Below are positions 1 to 9,500 of a stretch of 64,000 bases of DNA, one piece after another. The position numbers and the translations under genes are program-made. Position 1 is the first letter of the stretch. Each line of letters opens with the position of its first letter. Origin of the DNA: Lautropia sp. SCN 69-89 (GTDB lineage: Bacteria > Pseudomonadota > Gammaproteobacteria > Burkholderiales > Burkholderiaceae_E). The stretch spans positions 1-64,000 of the forward strand of contig MEED01000011.1 of assembly GCA_001724855.1 (NCBI GenBank), read 5' to 3'. Below the pieces are notes generated by a model, which did no database searches, was not told the DNA's origin, and saw only the letters and a list, made by a program, of their open reading frames with translations.

Positions 1-324
1 CTCGCACGGATCGATCCATCTGGATGTCAAAGTTCATCCGGAAAGCTCGCTAAACCGATCGTCGCACTCGCATCGCGGCGAAATTCAACAGCCTGCTAGA
101 GGAACGACAGCAGGGCGGCCCGAGCACCAAGGCCGCAGGCCTCCCGCTGGAGCGTGGCCTCACGCACCGCGGCTCCGCGGAAGCGTTCCACTCGACGCTT
201 CCGCAAACCCCCGCTCGAGCCACGCGCGCACGTCATGTGTTCTCCAGACTCGAGTGCGACCGATTGCCAGCGGGTGCGGGAATCGGCCGGCGGCGACCCA
301 TTTCTGCACTGCGCGGGGCGGCGC
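1..324. other. Gene-free left edge
   Basis: No convincing gene is visible in this stretch on either strand. The short open frames have no ribosome-binding site, no recognisable domain, and overlap one another on both strands. It ends at the left inverted repeat of the IS3-family element. Confidence 0.5.
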
Positions 325-345
325 GCGTCAACGTAGTTGTCGCCT
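325..345. repeat. IS3-family left terminal inverted repeat
   Basis: Matches the reverse complement of 1957-1977 at 18 of 21 positions. The three mismatches are contiguous, just inside the outer GCGTCA. Confidence 0.75.
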
Positions 346-348
346 GAG

Positions 349-1440
349 TCATGCAACCAACTGCGTTTTATCCAACACGAGAGCGGCGGCAGTGACGGTC
401 GGCTCGCGCTCGGGATTCAGCGTGACGACATCAATTCGCGACCAGTCGCGCGTATGGCGTGACCAGCGACGCGGGTTGCGTTCACGGGCCTGGAGATAGA
501 GGTCATGCCGCTGGGCGAGGATGTCGTGATCGCGCCCGTCGTGCCGCTCGGCCGGACTCACGTAGCGGATGCCGCTGTGCCGATGCTCGTGGTTGTACCA
601 GTGAACGAACCGTTGCGCCCACGCTCGTGCAGCCTCGAGATCGACGAACCCTTTCGCCGGGAACTCGGGCCGGTACTTCGCGGTGCGGAACAAGCTCTCG
701 ACGAAGGCGTTGTCGTCGCTCACGCGCGGGCGCGAGTACGAGGGCTTGATGCGCAGCCAGTGCAGCATCGCCAGCACCGTCGTGGCCTTGAACGTCGAGC
801 CGTTATCGCCGTGCAGCACGGGCTTGGCCGTCATCGCGTGAATGCCCTCGGCCAGCGCCGTGCGCTTGACGAGATGCGCGGCGTGCACCGAGTCGTCGGT
901 GTCATGAACTTCGAAGCCCACGATCTTGCGGCTGAACACATCCAGGATCAGGTACAGGTAGAACCAGCGCCCGAGCACTTCGGTGGGCAGGTACGTCATA
1001 TCCCAGGACCACAGCTGGCGCGACGCGGTGGCCACATGCGTGGTCGGCGGGCGGCTTGCGCGCGGCGCTTTCGCACGCCCCCGATGGCGAGTCTGACCGT
1101 GCGCGCGCAGCACGCGCTGGAAGCTCGATTCGCTGGCGAGAAAGACCCCCTCGTCGGCGAGCGCCGGAACGATGCGTGCCGGCGGCATGTCGGCGAATCG
1201 CGGCTCGTTGGCCACATGCAGCACCGCCTCGCGCTCCTGGGCTGTCAGTGCGTGAGCGGGCGTGGGACGAACCGCCGTCGGTCGGCGATCGCCCGCGCTC
1301 AGCCCGCCATGGGCCTTCCAGCGCTGCAGCGTGCGCACGGTGATGCCGGCCTCCGCGCAAGCCAGTTCGAGCCGCGCGCCGGCACGGTGTGCGTTATCGA
1401 TGTCCTGGGCGCGGACAGTGCGGTCTTCGAGGCTGATCAT
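349..1440 (-). CDS. IS3-family transposase OrfB (DDE integrase)
   Basis: This 363-residue protein is the catalytic subunit of an IS3-family transposase. An N-terminal HTH-like segment is followed by an rve-type integrase core. The DDE triad is visible as WDMTYL (first Asp), LHGDNGS (second Asp) and DNAFVESLF (Glu), followed by the usual FVHWYNHEHRHSGI block near the C-terminus. The start ATG overlaps the orfA stop in an ATGA, which suggests translational coupling. No A-rich slippery run of the kind used for programmed frameshifting in many IS3 elements is seen at the junction. The gene appears intact. Confidence 0.88.
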   Translation of the reverse strand: MISLEDRTVRAQDIDNAHRAGARLELACAEAGITVRTLQRWKAHGGLSAGDRRPTAVRPTPAHALTAQEREAVLHVANEPRFADMPPARIVPALADEGVFLASESSFQRVLRAHGQTRHRGRAKAPRASRPPTTHVATASRQLWSWDMTYLPTEVLGRWFYLYLILDVFSRKIVGFEVHDTDDSVHAAHLVKRTALAEGIHAMTAKPVLHGDNGSTFKATTVLAMLHWLRIKPSYSRPRVSDDNAFVESLFRTAKYRPEFPAKGFVDLEAARAWAQRFVHWYNHEHRHSGIRYVSPAERHDGRDHDILAQRHDLYLQARERNPRRWSRHTRDWSRIDVVTLNPEREPTVTAAALVLDKTQLVA

Positions 1441-1913
1441 TCGGCCTCGCCCTTGTTGTTGAAGACCGCCTCGAGCTTTCGGGAGAGCACCAGTAGCGCC
1501 GCCGTCTCGGCCAGCGCACGGTCCTTGCGATGCACCTCGCGTTCGAGCTCCTTGATGCGACGCCGATCGTGCCGGGTCTGCTGCGGGCTCGCGCGCGCCT
1601 CCTCGGGCTGGGCCAACGCCTGGGTCGCACTGTCACGCCATTGCGCCAGTTGCTGCGGATACACACCGTGCTCGCGACACCAGGCGCCTCGTGCAGCCTC
1701 GTCCATGCTCGCCGTTGTGATCACCGCTTCGAGCCGGGCCGGCGCTGTCCAGGCCCGCTCGCGAGCGGGCCTGGACAGCGCATCGCCAAGCCATCGTTGC
1801 AGCGTCTGCGCGCCCACCCCGACTTCCCGCGCAACCTCATCCACCGATGCGCTCTGCGGCGGCAGCAACCTCGCCACCGCTCGATCCTTGAATCCCTGTC
1901 CGTATCGCGCCAC
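1437..1913 (-). CDS. IS3-family OrfA (DNA-binding transposase subunit)
   Basis: A 158-residue protein with two helix-turn-helix-like repeats: one near residues 20-45 (VDEVAREVGVGAQTLQRWL) and a second at about 60-95 (CREHGVYPQQLAQW). A Lys/Arg/Glu-rich helical tail, probably a leucine-zipper-like oligomerisation segment, precedes the stop. This is the usual OrfA layout, binding the terminal repeats. It overlaps orfB by 4 bp. The coding sequence contains a 40-bp perfect palindrome (1742-1781) that would fold into a very stable mRNA hairpin. Confidence 0.82.
   Translation of the reverse strand: MARYGQGFKDRAVARLLPPQSASVDEVAREVGVGAQTLQRWLGDALSRPARERAWTAPARLEAVITTASMDEAARGAWCREHGVYPQQLAQWRDSATQALAQPEEARASPQQTRHDRRRIKELEREVHRKDRALAETAALLVLSRKLEAVFNNKGEAE
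1742..1781. repeat. 40-bp perfect palindrome inside IS3 orfA
   Basis: Every base from 1742 pairs with its partner back from 1781 (GCGCTGTCC ... GGACAGCGC), with no central spacer, and symmetry stops at 1741/1782. It lies in the orfA reading frame and encodes a segment containing SRPARERAW. Perfect palindromes this long are rare in coding DNA. It may act as an mRNA hairpin limiting transposase translation or as a protein-binding site; the function is not known. Confidence 0.85.
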
Positions 1914-1956
1914 GTCCGTCCTTCCATGTTCGCCCCCGAATTATCGGTTCCCATCG

Positions 1957-1977
1957 AGGCGACAACTATTGTGACGC
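1957..1977. repeat. IS3-family right terminal inverted repeat
   Basis: Partner of 325-345. It lies about 45 bp upstream of the orfA start and is followed by a run of eight or more G. Confidence 0.75.
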
Positions 1978-2065
1978 GGGGGGGGGTGTGACATTGAGAG
2001 CCGCAGCGAGCTCGTGAAGCGAGATGACTTCGATGCCGAAGACGGTACCCATCTGTGACTCCGGG

Positions 2066-2698
2066 TCAGTGCAGCGTGATACCTTCATTCACCACGCGGA
2101 TGCGAACGCCCCCCATTTCCGGAGTGCAGACGATGCATCCAAGTACGTGCTCAAGCGTCTGCACGCTCGCGATATCAGAAGTCGCGATTCTCGGAAGTAT
2201 CCCGTCCAAGATGGCGTGACCTGCACGCGATATGAAGTACGCCGTCGCACGGTCTCCCGCGTGCCGAGTCCATTCCCGCAGCGCATTCAACGCCGGTGTG
2301 ATGCTGAATTCCCAGACCAGTAGGGGTCCCGAGCCACCGAAGTGAGCGGATAGAGCCATCTTTCCTGCTGCGTCCCACGCGTCGAGCAGCTTCCAAATCT
2401 GCGCGTCGGCCGGATTCGCCAGCCAGTACGCGATAGTCGGTCCAATCTGCATCCTGAAGGTCAGCAGCGGCATCGCGTCCGTGTCAATGCAACCAAATCC
2501 TACATACCGCGGCTGTGACGCATTCAGGTCGACAGGATGCGACCCGAAATGACCCACCAAGACGGGAAGGCTTCGCATCCCAGAAGGCAGCGTCACGCTG
2601 GGGCTCACCACTTCGTCCAAGGTCGCGACGTAGCCGGGCGACAGGATGGGATGTCCGTCCTGGTCGAGAAGCCACGGCATTGACAGCGCTTTACCCAT
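2066..2698 (-). CDS. Hypothetical protein (210 aa)
   Basis: I do not recognise this family. The frame is long and open. The ATG at 2698 is preceded at good spacing by a strong Shine-Dalgarno (GAGGAGGA), which makes it a likely real gene. The protein looks soluble and mixed alpha/beta, with no signal peptide or clear membrane helix. It lies between two insertion sequences and is divergent from the recombinase gene. The IS5 element is inserted 60-odd bases upstream of its start, with a 6-bp inverted repeat (2721-2726/2732-2737) in between, so its promoter may have been displaced. Confidence 0.6.
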   Translation of the reverse strand: MGKALSMPWLLDQDGHPILSPGYVATLDEVVSPSVTLPSGMRSLPVLVGHFGSHPVDLNASQPRYVGFGCIDTDAMPLLTFRMQIGPTIAYWLANPADAQIWKLLDAWDAAGKMALSAHFGGSGPLLVWEFSITPALNALREWTRHAGDRATAYFISRAGHAILDGILPRIATSDIASVQTLEHVLGCIVCTPEMGGVRIRVVNEGITLH

Positions 2699-2761
2699 GA
2701 TTCCTCCTCGAATCGTGTCGAGCGGACGACCCGCTCAATACGAATAGCGAGTGCGTTTTAT

Positions 2762-2779
2762 GGAAGGTCCGCGCAACCG
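2762..2779. repeat. IS5 left terminal inverted repeat
   Basis: 18-bp end beginning GGAAGGTCCGCG. It matches the reverse complement of 3918-3935 except at about three positions. Confidence 0.8.
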
Positions 2780-2883
2780 GGTGTTTTTCGGCTGACGGTC
2801 TGAAGAAAATGCTGCTTCATCGCGAACTGTTCGATTTCCGAGTCGGTTTCGTCGAAAGGCCGAGCCTTTCCCGCTCCATTTCC

Positions 2884-3855
2884 TTACCGCGGACGGACTG
2901 CTCCCAGCACCGTGTATCGGACGAGAAAAATGTTCGCCAGCGCGGCGGTCACGAACAGCCGGTTGCCGTTCTTGGCCAGGCCGCGGTAGCGCACCTTCCT
3001 GAACCCGAACACCCGCTTGATCACCCCGATCGAGTGCTCGACCCGAGAACGGATGCGCGACTTCGTCCGGTTCTTCGCCTTGATCGCCTCGTCGATGAAG
3101 TGCTTCCACTTGCACTGCCGATTCGTGAAGTCCCTGGCCTTCGGTGCCTTGGCCCGGATCACCCCGCCTTGGCTCTTGTAGGCCTGGTCGCCGTAGACAC
3201 GCGTCTCGTGTCCGAGCAACAGCCGATCCATCACCTTGCAGTCAGCCATGTTCGCCGGCGTCACCACCACCGAGTGGATCACCTTGCTCTGGCTGTCGAC
3301 TCCGACATGAGCCTTCATCCCGAAGTGCCACTCGTTGCCTTTCTTGACCTGATGCATCTCCGGGTCGCGCTCGCCCTCGGCGTTCTTCGTCGAACTCGGT
3401 GCCGCAATGATCGTCGCATCCACGATCGTGCCCTTGGACAGCCGAAGCCCGCGCTGCACCAGCACCCGGCCGACGGTCTCGAAGATCCGCTCGCCCAGCT
3501 TGTGCCGCTCCAGCAGGTGGCGAAACCGCATCACCGTCGTCTCGTCGGGCACCGGCTCGCGCCCCAGGTCGATGCCTGCGAACGAGCGCATCGCCAGCGA
3601 GTCGTACAGCGCCTCTTCCACCGCCGGGTCCGACAGGTCGAACCACAACTGCAGGCAGTGAATCCGAAGCATCCGCTCCAGCCCCACCGGCGGGCGGCCC
3701 CCGGCGCTCGTGGCCTTCGGGTAGTACGGCTCGATCACCGCCCCCAACTCCTTCCACGGCACCACTCGATCCATCTCGGCCAGGAACTTCTCGCGCCGCG
3801 TGGGCTTGCGATACCGCTCGAAGTCGCTGCCCGCCAGCGTCAGCTGCCTCTTCAA
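2884..3855 (-). CDS. IS5-family transposase
   Basis: A 323-residue DDE transposase of normal IS5 length. The N-terminal part carries the DUF772-type DNA-binding domain (GGRPPVGLERMLRIHCLQ). The catalytic core shows GTIVDATII (first Asp), VYGDQAYKS (second Asp) and the family signature RVEHSIGVIK, in which the third acidic residue is followed six residues later by Lys. It is the only gene in the element and is intact. Confidence 0.92.
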   Translation of the reverse strand: MKRQLTLAGSDFERYRKPTRREKFLAEMDRVVPWKELGAVIEPYYPKATSAGGRPPVGLERMLRIHCLQLWFDLSDPAVEEALYDSLAMRSFAGIDLGREPVPDETTVMRFRHLLERHKLGERIFETVGRVLVQRGLRLSKGTIVDATIIAAPSSTKNAEGERDPEMHQVKKGNEWHFGMKAHVGVDSQSKVIHSVVVTPANMADCKVMDRLLLGHETRVYGDQAYKSQGGVIRAKAPKARDFTNRQCKWKHFIDEAIKAKNRTKSRIRSRVEHSIGVIKRVFGFRKVRYRGLAKNGNRLFVTAALANIFLVRYTVLGAVRPR

Positions 3856-3917
3856 CGTTCAACCTCGCAGAGCTTTCGTCCGCTCGCAAGTGTATCGATC
3901 ACTACGGGCTCCAGCGA

Positions 3918-3935
3918 CGGTTTTGCGGAGCTTCC
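3918..3935. repeat. IS5 right terminal inverted repeat
   Basis: Partner of 2762-2779; reads GGAAGCTCCGCA on the minus strand. It is followed directly by the TTAT duplication. Confidence 0.8.
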
Positions 3936-4174
3936 TTATATCGGTATGTAAAAGCGCGATCGCGTGGCGACGACTTGCGTGAGCCGGTGCCAGGGCACGT
4001 ATAAACCGCGCTCCATACACAAGTCATACCCGTGTCGGGGAACCCCGCCCGCGGTCGCGATTTCGCTTTCGCCAATTGAGGCCAATGCAAAGCCCAAGGG
4101 ACGTAACGGGACGGCGCGATGGGTGCCAGTGGCCCATCCGCATCCGTTATGCCGAAATCCTTGGAGAATCAACG

Positions 4175-6121
4175 ATGTCTGAGGACTTCCGTTATTTCCC
4201 GTTAACCACGAATAACGGGAACGGCTGGCAGCAGATCGCGCCCGGACACTATGTCTACAGCAGCGCGATGCAATCGAACTTCACTTATCGCCACCTCATC
4301 GAACAGGTGGAAACCGGGCCGTCCGCCAGCCCGACCGGACAAGTTCACCGCAACCGACTGTCCGCGCTTGCACGCGCAATGGCGATTCTGGGACGTGCTG
4401 ACAGCGACCCGGCGTGCCCTGACCTCTGCACTCACTTTGAAAAGACGCTGACGGCAATCGCCGACTCGGGGCAGTTCAAGCCTCGCCGTCTCGCCGACAT
4501 CATCGGCCACCTACGATGGTGGTCGCGACACGCCGCGTCTGTCCGAGACTCCGGCAAACCACGAGTCCCTCGGCGCCAGGATAGCGACTTCACCCGTGCG
4601 CTCCTGCGGGCCTTCACCGACTCGGGTTTCACAAAGAGCGGACTGGCCGCCGCAGCATCGATGTCCCCGATGACGCTTGGCGATTGGCTGCGCGGTCGTC
4701 AACCTCGGGTGGATACCCGGGCCGCGCTGGAGCGTGTCGAGACGGCGCTCCGGCTCGAACCCGGCGCACTCTCTCGCCTGGTTCGCTGGGCCGATTCAGG
4801 GGGCTCGGCACAGGGACACCTGGGTGCGTATCGCAAGCGAATTGCTGAGCTTCAGCAGGACCCTTACCGTCTCCCCCTTTGGGCGTTCTCCGAAGACCTG
4901 GCCAAGCAGTGGCAGGCGTTCCTTGGGCATCAGACCGGTACAGTCGTTTCCGACCTCCCGATGTCCCGCCAAGCAGGGTGGAGCGTCAAGCGACCTGACC
5001 AAACGCGGGTCAAGGCCACCGTTCTCACGACGATCGCCGGCGGGATTTGTCCGTCGGCCGAGGTCGTAGCGCGCAAGGTGCAAGGCATCCTCGGCTTTCT
5101 CGCTCGCCCGACGTCTCTAGGAGGACGCGGTCTCCCCCTGGCCCAGGTTCAAACCCTCGCGTGGCTTGCGATTCCGGATGCGGTCGACGGGTATTTTCGA
5201 TTCGTCGTGAACCGGTCTGGGAAAGTCAATAACGGCGTGCGCGGAATGACCAGCTTCATCTTGTCGATGCTCGACGACAGAACCGGGTGGCTGCGCCACC
5301 ATCCCGAGCTCGCGGGTAAGCTCCCCGACCCGCTTGCGTCGAACCTGGACTGGCATGCCTCGTGCGAAAGCACCGTGGCAGTCTGCTTGGCTTGGCGCAA
5401 GAGGTATGCCGGGCGCAGCAGGAACCCCAAGGTGGCTATCGCTTGCGTGCTCGACGCCGACGACGCGCTGGCGGCGATGTGGCGCGGAATCGCATCGCTC
5501 GACGCCGAGGCAGAAAGCCTGCCCCGCGGCTCGCTGCGGCGCTCGAGCGTCAAACGCGATGCACTGATACTCGCACTTCTGACGTGCATCCCGCTTCGCA
5601 TCGAGACCGTGGCTGCGCTCAACATCGACGGAAGTCGGGGCGGCGACCACATCTACTGGCAAGGCAACCGGTTTCGCTTGAGCGCGGGCAACCTGAAAAA
5701 CCGCCGCCGCCCCGACGGTGAAGCAGTCGACATTGCGCTGCCGCAAATCCTCAATGAACGCATCACCGACTATCTTCACGAGCACCGCCCGCGCATCGTC
5801 GGCACACAGGACAGCCAGTTCTTCCTGCCGTCGACCCGCAATCCCCGACAGCTTTGGCGAACGATGAATGCGCATTTCATTATCGTGACGCGCCGCCATG
5901 TTCCCGACTGCGCCGGCTTCGGACCACATGCCCTGCGGCACGTCGTGGCAAGCCACTACTTGCGCCTTCATCCCAATGAGCACACGGTCGTGGCCAAACT
6001 GCTGCTTGTCACGCTCGGGACTGTGATGAAGCACTACGACCAGAGCGGGGCCGAACTCGCGATGTCACTTCATGAGCAAGACCTCGAAGAAGCAGCGAGG
6101 AAGGTTGCTCGGAGTCGGTGA
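4175..6121 (+). CDS. Large tyrosine recombinase / integrase-like protein
   Basis: A 648-residue protein ending in a tyrosine-recombinase catalytic domain: R475 (CIPLRIETVAALNI), H585-x-x-R588 (GPHALRHVV) and the nucleophile Y621 (GTVMKHYDQ). The usual LGH box between them reads LLLVTLG, so one conserved His position is changed. The long N-terminal part includes a possible HTH near residues 150-190 (FTKSGLAAAASMSPMTLGDWLRGR). The start at 4175 is chosen because TTGGAGA lies upstream; an in-frame ATG at 4076 would add 33 unconvincing residues. It lies directly before the BREX locus and probably moves, or once moved, the island. Full size and intact triad argue against a pseudogene. Confidence 0.75.
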   Translation: MSEDFRYFPLTTNNGNGWQQIAPGHYVYSSAMQSNFTYRHLIEQVETGPSASPTGQVHRNRLSALARAMAILGRADSDPACPDLCTHFEKTLTAIADSGQFKPRRLADIIGHLRWWSRHAASVRDSGKPRVPRRQDSDFTRALLRAFTDSGFTKSGLAAAASMSPMTLGDWLRGRQPRVDTRAALERVETALRLEPGALSRLVRWADSGGSAQGHLGAYRKRIAELQQDPYRLPLWAFSEDLAKQWQAFLGHQTGTVVSDLPMSRQAGWSVKRPDQTRVKATVLTTIAGGICPSAEVVARKVQGILGFLARPTSLGGRGLPLAQVQTLAWLAIPDAVDGYFRFVVNRSGKVNNGVRGMTSFILSMLDDRTGWLRHHPELAGKLPDPLASNLDWHASCESTVAVCLAWRKRYAGRSRNPKVAIACVLDADDALAAMWRGIASLDAEAESLPRGSLRRSSVKRDALILALLTCIPLRIETVAALNIDGSRGGDHIYWQGNRFRLSAGNLKNRRRPDGEAVDIALPQILNERITDYLHEHRPRIVGTQDSQFFLPSTRNPRQLWRTMNAHFIIVTRRHVPDCAGFGPHALRHVVASHYLRLHPNEHTVVAKLLLVTLGTVMKHYDQSGAELAMSLHEQDLEEAARKVARSR

Positions 6122-6304
6122 ACAGCGCCGCACCGGACGACATGCCGGTTCCTGGAGATCGCCGAACAGCCAGCAAGGTCACCTGCGAGAAAGGGCCACT
6201 TCCGAATGTCTACCGGTCAGGGGAGCTTACGGGGGGACGCCGCCGCTCGATGCGATCCTGGCCACTCAGGGTAGTCCGAGGAACCGGAATGAGGGACGCA
6301 GGGG

Positions 6305-6333
6305 TTGTGCGTTATGCATCCTTTCGCTATTCT
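6305..6333 (+). promoter_or_regulatory. Candidate sigma-70 promoter for the BREX operon
   Basis: TTGTGC (6305-6310) and TATTCT (6328-6333) are separated by 17 bp, about 28 bp upstream of the small HTH gene. The boxes are imperfect, but spacing and position fit a promoter for the regulator and pglW. It lies in a 240-bp gap after the recombinase gene. Confidence 0.35.
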
Positions 6334-6361
6334 GCGCATCACCCCGTCTCATTGGAAGCCC

Positions 6362-6583
6362 ATGATCCGATGCCACCTCTCCACCCTCATGGGCCGCGAC
6401 AAACTTCGCATTGCTGAGGTTTCGCGTCGGACGGGTCTGAACCGCAGCACAATCGCCGCGCTTTACAAGGAGACGGCCACGAGGATCGAGCTCCCAGCCA
6501 TCGAACAGCTGTGCCGGCTCTTCAATTGCCGGATCGGCGACCTGTTCGAGTATGTTCAGGACCGCGAGGAGGAGAAGCGGTGA
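6362..6583 (+). CDS. Small Cro/CI-type (XRE) HTH regulator
   Basis: A 73-residue protein that is almost entirely one helix-turn-helix domain of the HTH_26/YozG-like kind (IAEVSRRTGLNRSTIAALYKE, here cited from residues 17-37, then LPAIEQLCRLFNCRIGDLFEYV). ATG 6362 is preferred for its GGAAG upstream; a TTG at 6305 would read through the promoter. The stop overlaps the pglW GTG start in GTGA, so regulator and kinase are translationally coupled. It is the likely autoregulator of the defence operon; this role is inferred from position. Confidence 0.8.
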   Translation: MIRCHLSTLMGRDKLRIAEVSRRTGLNRSTIAALYKETATRIELPAIEQLCRLFNCRIGDLFEYVQDREEEKR

Positions 6584-9500
6584 CCCTGAGCGCCGCCCGC
6601 TGGCACGTCATCGCCGAGTCCAACTTCGCGTGGGAGCGAGAGGCGCTCGACTGGCTTCGAAGCCAACTGCCCGACCGCGACCCCTGGCACGTCTGGACCA
6701 ACTTCGAGTTCATCGACGACGAGGGCAAGGTCAGCGAGGTCGATGCACTGGTTCTTTCGCCGGCCGGTCTGTCCCTTGTCGAGATCAAGAGCCGCCCGGG
6801 CGTGCTGACCGGCGACGTGCACAGCTGGACCTGGACCACCGATGGCCGATCGACCACGGTCGACAACCCAGTCATCCTCGCCAATCGCAAAGCCAAGCGC
6901 CTGGCCAGCCTGCTCAAGCGGCAGCCGGCCATCACCAAGGCCAAGATCCGCCTGCCCTTCGTCGAGCCGGCGATCTTTCTCTCGTCCACCAGCCTGTCCT
7001 GCCGGCTCGAAGGGCTGGCCAAGTCGGCCACCTTCCAGCGCGGCCGACCCGGTGCCCTGGACGACCCGGGGATCGTCGGGGCGCTGGCCAACGGCGTCAC
7101 GAACCGCTCGGCGACCACCGTCGATTCGCAGCAGGCGCGCGCCATCGCCCGCGGCCTCACTGAGGCCGGCATCCGCCCCTCCAACAAGCACCGCCAGGTG
7201 GGCGACTACCGGCTGGGCAAGCTGCTGTCCGAGGGTGAAGGGTTTCAGGACTGGGAATCGCAGCACGTCAGCATCGACACGGTTCATCGCCGTGTCCGCA
7301 TCTACACCGTCGCTTCCGCCTCCACCCCCGAGGCCCGTGCCACACGCGTGCGCCAGGCGCGCCGCGAATTCGAGATCCTCGAAGGCATCGACCACCCCGG
7401 CATCCTGAAGGTCAAGGACTACAAGGAGACAGAACTCGGCCCGGCGCTGATCTTCGATCACGACCCCAAGGCCATGCGCCTGGATCACCTGCTGCGCGAC
7501 CACGGCAAGGATCTCTCGGTCACGCAACGCCTGCAGCTCGTGCGCGACATCGCCGAGACGCTGAAGTACGCCCACTCAAAGCGCTTGTACCACCGCGCCC
7601 TGGGGCCGCAGAGCATCCTCGTTCATGGCATCGGCAGCGGTGCGTTGCACCTGCGGCTGATGAACTGGCAGACCGCGTCGCGCAACGTCGGTGAGTCCGC
7701 GTCGCCGTACACCGTTCACCGCACGACCGGCACCCAGCACGTCGAGGACTATGTCGAAGACCCGGGGATGATCTACCTCGCCCCGGAGACGACGCGCGCC
7801 GACCCCGCGCATGGTCCGAGCCTGGATGTGTTCTCGCTCGGCTGCATCGCCTACCAGCTCTTCAGCGGCCAGCCACCCGCCGAATCGGTGCTGGACCTGG
7901 CAGAGAAGCTGCGCGTTGGCCAGGGGCTGCGCCTGTCGGACGTGATGGATGGCTGCGGCGCGCGGCAGCAGGAGCTGATCCAGTTCGCCACCTGCCCCGA
8001 CGTGCTCGCCCGCTACGACACGGTTCAGGACTTCCTCGATGACCTGGATCGCGTCGAGGACGAGCTCACCACGCCCGACCCGGAAGCCACTGTCGACCCC
8101 AGCGTCGCCAGCGCGGGGGATCGCCTGGACGGCGGCTTCACCGTCATCAAGCGCATGGGGCGTGGCTCCTCCAGCGACGCGCTGCTGGTGCGGAAGGACG
8201 GCAGCGACGAAGAGCACGTTCTCAAGGTCGCGTGCGACGTCGCGCACAACGACCGCCTGGCCGCAGAAGGCGAGGTCCTCGCGCGGCTGCATCACCAGAA
8301 CATCGTCGCCCACCGCGAGACGCTCACGGTCGCCGGCCGCACGGCGCTGCTGCTCAAGAGCGCTGGCAGCCGCACGATGGCCGAGAAGCTCAAGGAAGAG
8401 GGGCGCCTGTCGCTCGATATGCTGCAGCGCTTCGGAGAAGAGCTGATCGAAGCGGTGAACCACCTCGAAGCCGAAGGTGTGGCCCATCGCGACATCAAGC
8501 CCGAGAACATCGGCATCGCCGAGAACCGCACCGGCAAGCTGCAACTCGTGCTGTTCGACTTCTCTCTGTGCCGCACACCGGCCGACAACATCACGGCCGG
8601 CACCCACCCTTACCTCGACCCGTTCCTGTCCCTGCGCCGCCCGCCGCGCTGGGACCTGTACGCCGAGCGCTTCGCGCTGGCGGTCACGCTCTACGAGATG
8701 GCGGTCGGCCAGCCGCCGGTCTGGGGCGATGGGCAAACCTCGCCGGCCATGCTCGACGTCGAGGCCACCATCGAGAGCGACGTCTTCGACCCGGTCACGC
8801 GCGAGGGCTTCACCGCGTTCTTCTCGAAGGCCTTGAAGGGCGACTACCGCGAGCGCTTCGACAACGCCGAAGACATGCTGCGCGCGTGGCGCGCCATCTT
8901 TGCCGCTCGGCAGACGGTTCATCCGGGTGAGACCGGCGCAGCGGAAGGCCTTGCCGCCATCGCCATGACGGCCACGCCGCTCACCACGATGGCCGAGCTG
9001 GGCTACAGCCTGGAAGCGCAGGACATCCTGGAGCGCATGGGCATCCACAACGCCCGCGAACTGCTGGCCGTCGATCGCATCCGCTTTCGCTATCTGCGCG
9101 GCGTGGGCGACAAGATCCGCAAGGAGATTCGTCTCACCGCCAAGGAACTCGCCCGCCTGCGTCCCGACCTCACACAGGGCCGCAGCACTGCGCACGATGC
9201 GGACGAGGAAGTCGGCGGCGCCGTCAGCGTCAACGAACTGGCCGCGCAGCTGCTGCCGCGCCGCCCCGCCGGCGATGACCGCCCGGAGGAAGCCGCCCTT
9301 GCCCACTACCTCGGGCTGGACGACAGCGTCCAGGCCGGCACCTGGCCCAATCTTGGCGAGTCGGCGCAAGCCAACCAGGTCGACCGGGGCACGCTGACCG
9401 CCGCGCTCATCAAGGCCCGCGAGCGCTGGCTCAAGAACCCTGCGTTCACCGAGCTGCGGCAGCAGCTCGACACCCTGCTGCGCAGCCAGGGCCAGGTGAT

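Larger units (their letters stand above)
325..1977 (-). mobile_element. IS3-family insertion sequence, complete
   Basis: A two-gene transposase module (orfA 1437-1913, orfB 349-1440, both minus) is flanked by imperfect 21-bp terminal inverted repeats at 325-345 and 1957-1977, which agree at 18 of 21 positions and share the core TAGTTGTCGCCT. The orfB stop lies only a few bases inside the left repeat, as expected for a compact IS. No target-site duplication is obvious: the left flank is a GC-rich run and the right flank a run of G. The exact outer ends could therefore differ by a few bases. Both transposase frames are intact, so the element could be active. Confidence 0.8.
2758..3939. mobile_element. 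IS5-family insertion sequence with TTAT target duplication
   Basis: The element proper spans 2762-3935 (about 1.17 kb). Terminal inverted repeats at 2762-2779 and 3918-3935 begin GGAAG and share the TCCGC and AACCG blocks. An identical 4-bp TTAT lies directly outside both ends (2758-2761 and 3936-3939), matching the short YTAR-like target duplications of the IS5 family. Intact ends, intact transposase and perfect duplication suggest a recent insertion into the intergenic region between the divergent gene at 2698 and the recombinase at 4175. Confidence 0.88.

Noticed and set aside
505-1974. Plus-strand 489-codon frame over the IS3 element
   Set aside because: Antisense to both transposase genes, which have clear DDE and HTH motifs.
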